Below are positions 6,457-8,064 of a DNA stretch of 8,064 nt, piece by piece. The first letter of the stretch is position 1; every line of letters starts with the position of its first letter. Source of the stretch: JAWWBG01 sp033721095 (GTDB lineage: Bacteria > Actinomycetota > Nitriliruptoria > Nitriliruptorales > Nitriliruptoraceae); contig JAWWBG010000120.1 in assembly GCA_033721095.1 (NCBI GenBank), positions 1-8,064 on the forward strand. The letters run 5' to 3'. Both the position numbers and the translations under genes were made by a program. The notes under the pieces were generated by a model that saw only the letters and a list, made by a program, of their open reading frames with translations, was not told where the DNA came from and searched no databases.

Positions 6457-7221
6457 CTACGAGTCCTCGCCCTCGTCGGGAGGATTGGGGCCCAGCGCAA
6501 TCTCGATGAGCCGCTGTCCGAGCGCGGTCAGCACGATGTGGCCCTTGCGCATCCGGGGCCGGGAGTTGCGATCGGCTCGGATTTCCTTGGCCTTCTGGAT
6601 GTACAGGTCGAGTCCCTCGAGCAGCTGGTAGTCCGGGTGGCCGTCGATGGGTGACTTCGGGAGGGCGATGACCCCGAGCCGCCGCAGGTTCTCGAGATAG
6701 GCCTGTGTTCGATCGGGGTGACGGCAGCCGGCTCGTTCGGCAGCCATGGACAGGTGGTAGAGGACCGCGTCGGAACCCGTGCCGACGACCGATGCGCGCA
6801 TGAGGTCGATGTAGGGCGTGGGGCCCTCCTCGGCGAGGAAGCGCAGCAGCCGGGCCTCGTCGGGTGACATCTGCTCCACGATCTCGAGCAGGGCCGGCTC
6901 GCCGTAGTCGTCGCCGACATCCGACGATCGTGCCAACAGATCCCGGAAGCGGCGTCGGAGGCGCTCCTCTGCATCCACCCCCGGTTCGGGCATGACGCCC
7001 CGAACGGTCGAGACGGCGGAGCCGGCGATCGTGCCAGCGGCCAGTGACTCCGGCACCTCCAGCCAGTCGCGGGCCTGGCGGGCGAGGTCGTGGCGGAGCT
7101 CCTCCAGCTTCTCCTCGTCGGTGAACTGGCCGACGACCGAGGACGTCAGGCGCAGCCCCGTGCCGAAGGTCGCGCGCAGCAGCTCGAAGCTGCCGCGAAC
7201 CATGCCGTCGATCAGGCCCAT
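6457..7221 (-). CDS. Abi-alpha/DUF4393-like protein
   Basis: A 254-aa protein resembling the Abi-alpha (DUF4393) family, whose name comes from links to abortive infection but whose molecular role is not settled. The resemblance lies at residues 84-200: RLRRRFRDLLARSSD (87-101), the hallmark-like VEQMSPDEARLLRFLAEEGP (115-134), YLENLRRLGVI (175-185), and near the C-terminus HIVLTALGQRLIEIA (228-242), the usual ending of a winged-helix-like unit. Residues 1-35 are amphipathic or mildly hydrophobic, and 55-75 are Ala/Gly-rich (SLAAGTIAGSAVS), so membrane contact is possible. There is no signal peptide. The ATG at 7221 is chosen because GAGGAAG lies about ten bases upstream and overlaps the stop of the DUF445 gene; an earlier in-frame ATG at 7311 lies inside that gene. 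The 13-bp gap suggests one transcript. The family call is moderate. Confidence 0.7.
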   Translation of the reverse strand: MGLIDGMVRGSFELLRATFGTGLRLTSSVVGQFTDEEKLEELRHDLARQARDWLEVPESLAAGTIAGSAVSTVRGVMPEPGVDAEERLRRRFRDLLARSSDVGDDYGEPALLEIVEQMSPDEARLLRFLAEEGPTPYIDLMRASVVGTGSDAVLYHLSMAAERAGCRHPDRTQAYLENLRRLGVIALPKSPIDGHPDYQLLEGLDLYIQKAKEIRADRNSRPRMRKGHIVLTALGQRLIEIALGPNPPDEGEDS

Positions 7222-7234
7222 GTCGTTTGCTTCC

Positions 7235-8064
7235 TCATCCAACTGACGATCCAAACACGAAGGCCGCCTGGGCCAGGCCGGCCAGGCCTCCCAGCACGGC
7301 GCCGACGGCAATCAGCTTCCACTCGTCCTCTTCGACGACGGGGCGCAGGATGCCGGTGAACTCCTCGTCGTCCAGGGACGACATCGTCTCGTACATGGCC
7401 TTCTCGACGAGCACGGCCCGCGACTCGCTGAACACAGGATCACTGAGCGCCACGGGCAACAGGTCGAGCGTACGGGTCGCCAGGTCCTCCTTGAGCGCCT
7501 CGTACTCCTTGGTGCCGATGGCCATCTGCACCGCAGGGCGCACGATGCCCATGGCCTCGTCCACGAGCGGCTTGACGTTGTCCAGGATCAGCCGGTGGGT
7601 TCGGTCGGACTGGGGCCCGGTGAGCATCCGGTTGACGAACGCCTCGATCGTCAGGAACTCGCGCGACGTCGTCTTGGCGAAGTAGGCCGAGATCTCGTCC
7701 TTGCGCTTGAGGAACTGCGCGTGCAGCGTTATCGGTCCGATCTTCCTGGGTTCCACCGGCTCGAAGATCATCTTGAGCGCCAACCAGTTCGTGGCGTAGC
7801 CGACAAAGATCCCGAACACCGGGAGGACCCAGAACTGGTTGAGCCAGATCTGGACCACCATCTGGACCAGGCCGAGCAGGAACCCGAAGTACAGGCCCGA
7901 GTTGATGAGGAACCGGAACTCCTTGGCGCCGGCTTCCTGGAAGATCCGGTTGAGGAGCTCCTTGTGGGTCGTGAGCTCGTCGATCACCATCATGCGCATG
8001 TCGACGAGCTGGCCGATGCTCTTGCGCAGTTCACCGACCATGCGGTCCATCGTGCGTGGCAGCA
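7235..8064 (-). CDS. DUF445 family membrane protein, 5' end outside window
   Basis: The frame is open to the right edge; 271 residues follow the in-frame ATG at 8050, and the gene most likely begins further upstream, since DUF445 proteins are usually about 380-430 aa and their N-terminal part is missing here. Function is unknown. Residue numbers count from that ATG. Two close membrane segments are at about 49-70 (INSGLYFGFLLGLVQMVVQI) and 73-96, the second containing the family signature GYATNWLALKMIFEPVEP (84-101). A soluble, mostly helical stretch follows, with KIGPITLHAQFLKRKDEI (103-120) and later charged helices, and a third hydrophobic, Ala/Gly-rich segment (246-268) ends the protein as a C-terminal tail anchor. 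It is probably an inner-membrane protein. It lies 13 bp upstream of the Abi-alpha-like gene on the same strand. Confidence 0.85.
   Translation of the reverse strand, partial: LPRTMDRMVGELRKSIGQLVDMRMMVIDELTTHKELLNRIFQEAGAKEFRFLINSGLYFGFLLGLVQMVVQIWLNQFWVLPVFGIFVGYATNWLALKMIFEPVEPRKIGPITLHAQFLKRKDEISAYFAKTTSREFLTIEAFVNRMLTGPQSDRTHRLILDNVKPLVDEAMGIVRPAVQMAIGTKEYEALKEDLATRTLDLLPVALSDPVFSESRAVLVEKAMYETMSSLDDEEFTGILRPVVEEDEWKLIAVGAVLGGLAGLAQAAFVFGSSVG

Noticed and set aside
6457..8064. Defence island
   Set aside because: Only one gene has a defence-associated family name; there are no nuclease, toxin, integrase or mobile-element neighbours, and all other genes are housekeeping.

Overview
The window is GC-rich with very dense coding, many GTG starts and short stop/start overlaps. 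It reads as a piece of a core chromosome from an actinobacterium (Actinomycetota). Two genes point there: a NucS/EndoMS mismatch endonuclease, which replaces MutS/MutL in most Actinobacteria, and a HemQ-type coproheme decarboxylase, the last step of the coproporphyrin-dependent heme route. I cannot name the genus. I see no tRNA, rRNA, CRISPR array, insertion sequence or integrase.

Layout. Positions 1-1240, minus strand: the first 79 codons of ychF (cut by the left edge), preceded by a primary-like sigma-70 factor of 308 aa. Positions 1241-1376: a 136-bp divergent control region with an imperfect palindrome lying between two near-identical direct repeats. Positions 1377-3007, plus strand: nucS, then a DUF2804 gene whose GTG start overlaps the nucS stop. 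Positions 2989-8064, minus strand, in order of transcription from the right edge: a DUF445 membrane protein (5' end outside the window), an Abi-alpha/DUF4393-like protein, a secreted M15-type peptidase with an unusual middle region, a 2,3-BPG-dependent phosphoglycerate mutase, hemQ (4-bp overlap with the mutase gene) and a Nudix hydrolase whose 3' end overlaps the end of the DUF2804 gene by 19 bp.

Function. Most genes are housekeeping: transcription initiation, ribosome-associated GTPase/ATPase, replication-error repair, glycolysis, heme synthesis and nucleotide or metabolite clean-up. The less described parts are the M15 protein, whose middle looks like the extracytoplasmic domain of FtsX/MacB-type permeases; the DUF445-Abi-alpha pair; the coupling of nucS to a DUF2804 gene; and the structured sigma/nucS divergent region. 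None is proven here to be a new system. All family calls come from reading motifs, without database searches.
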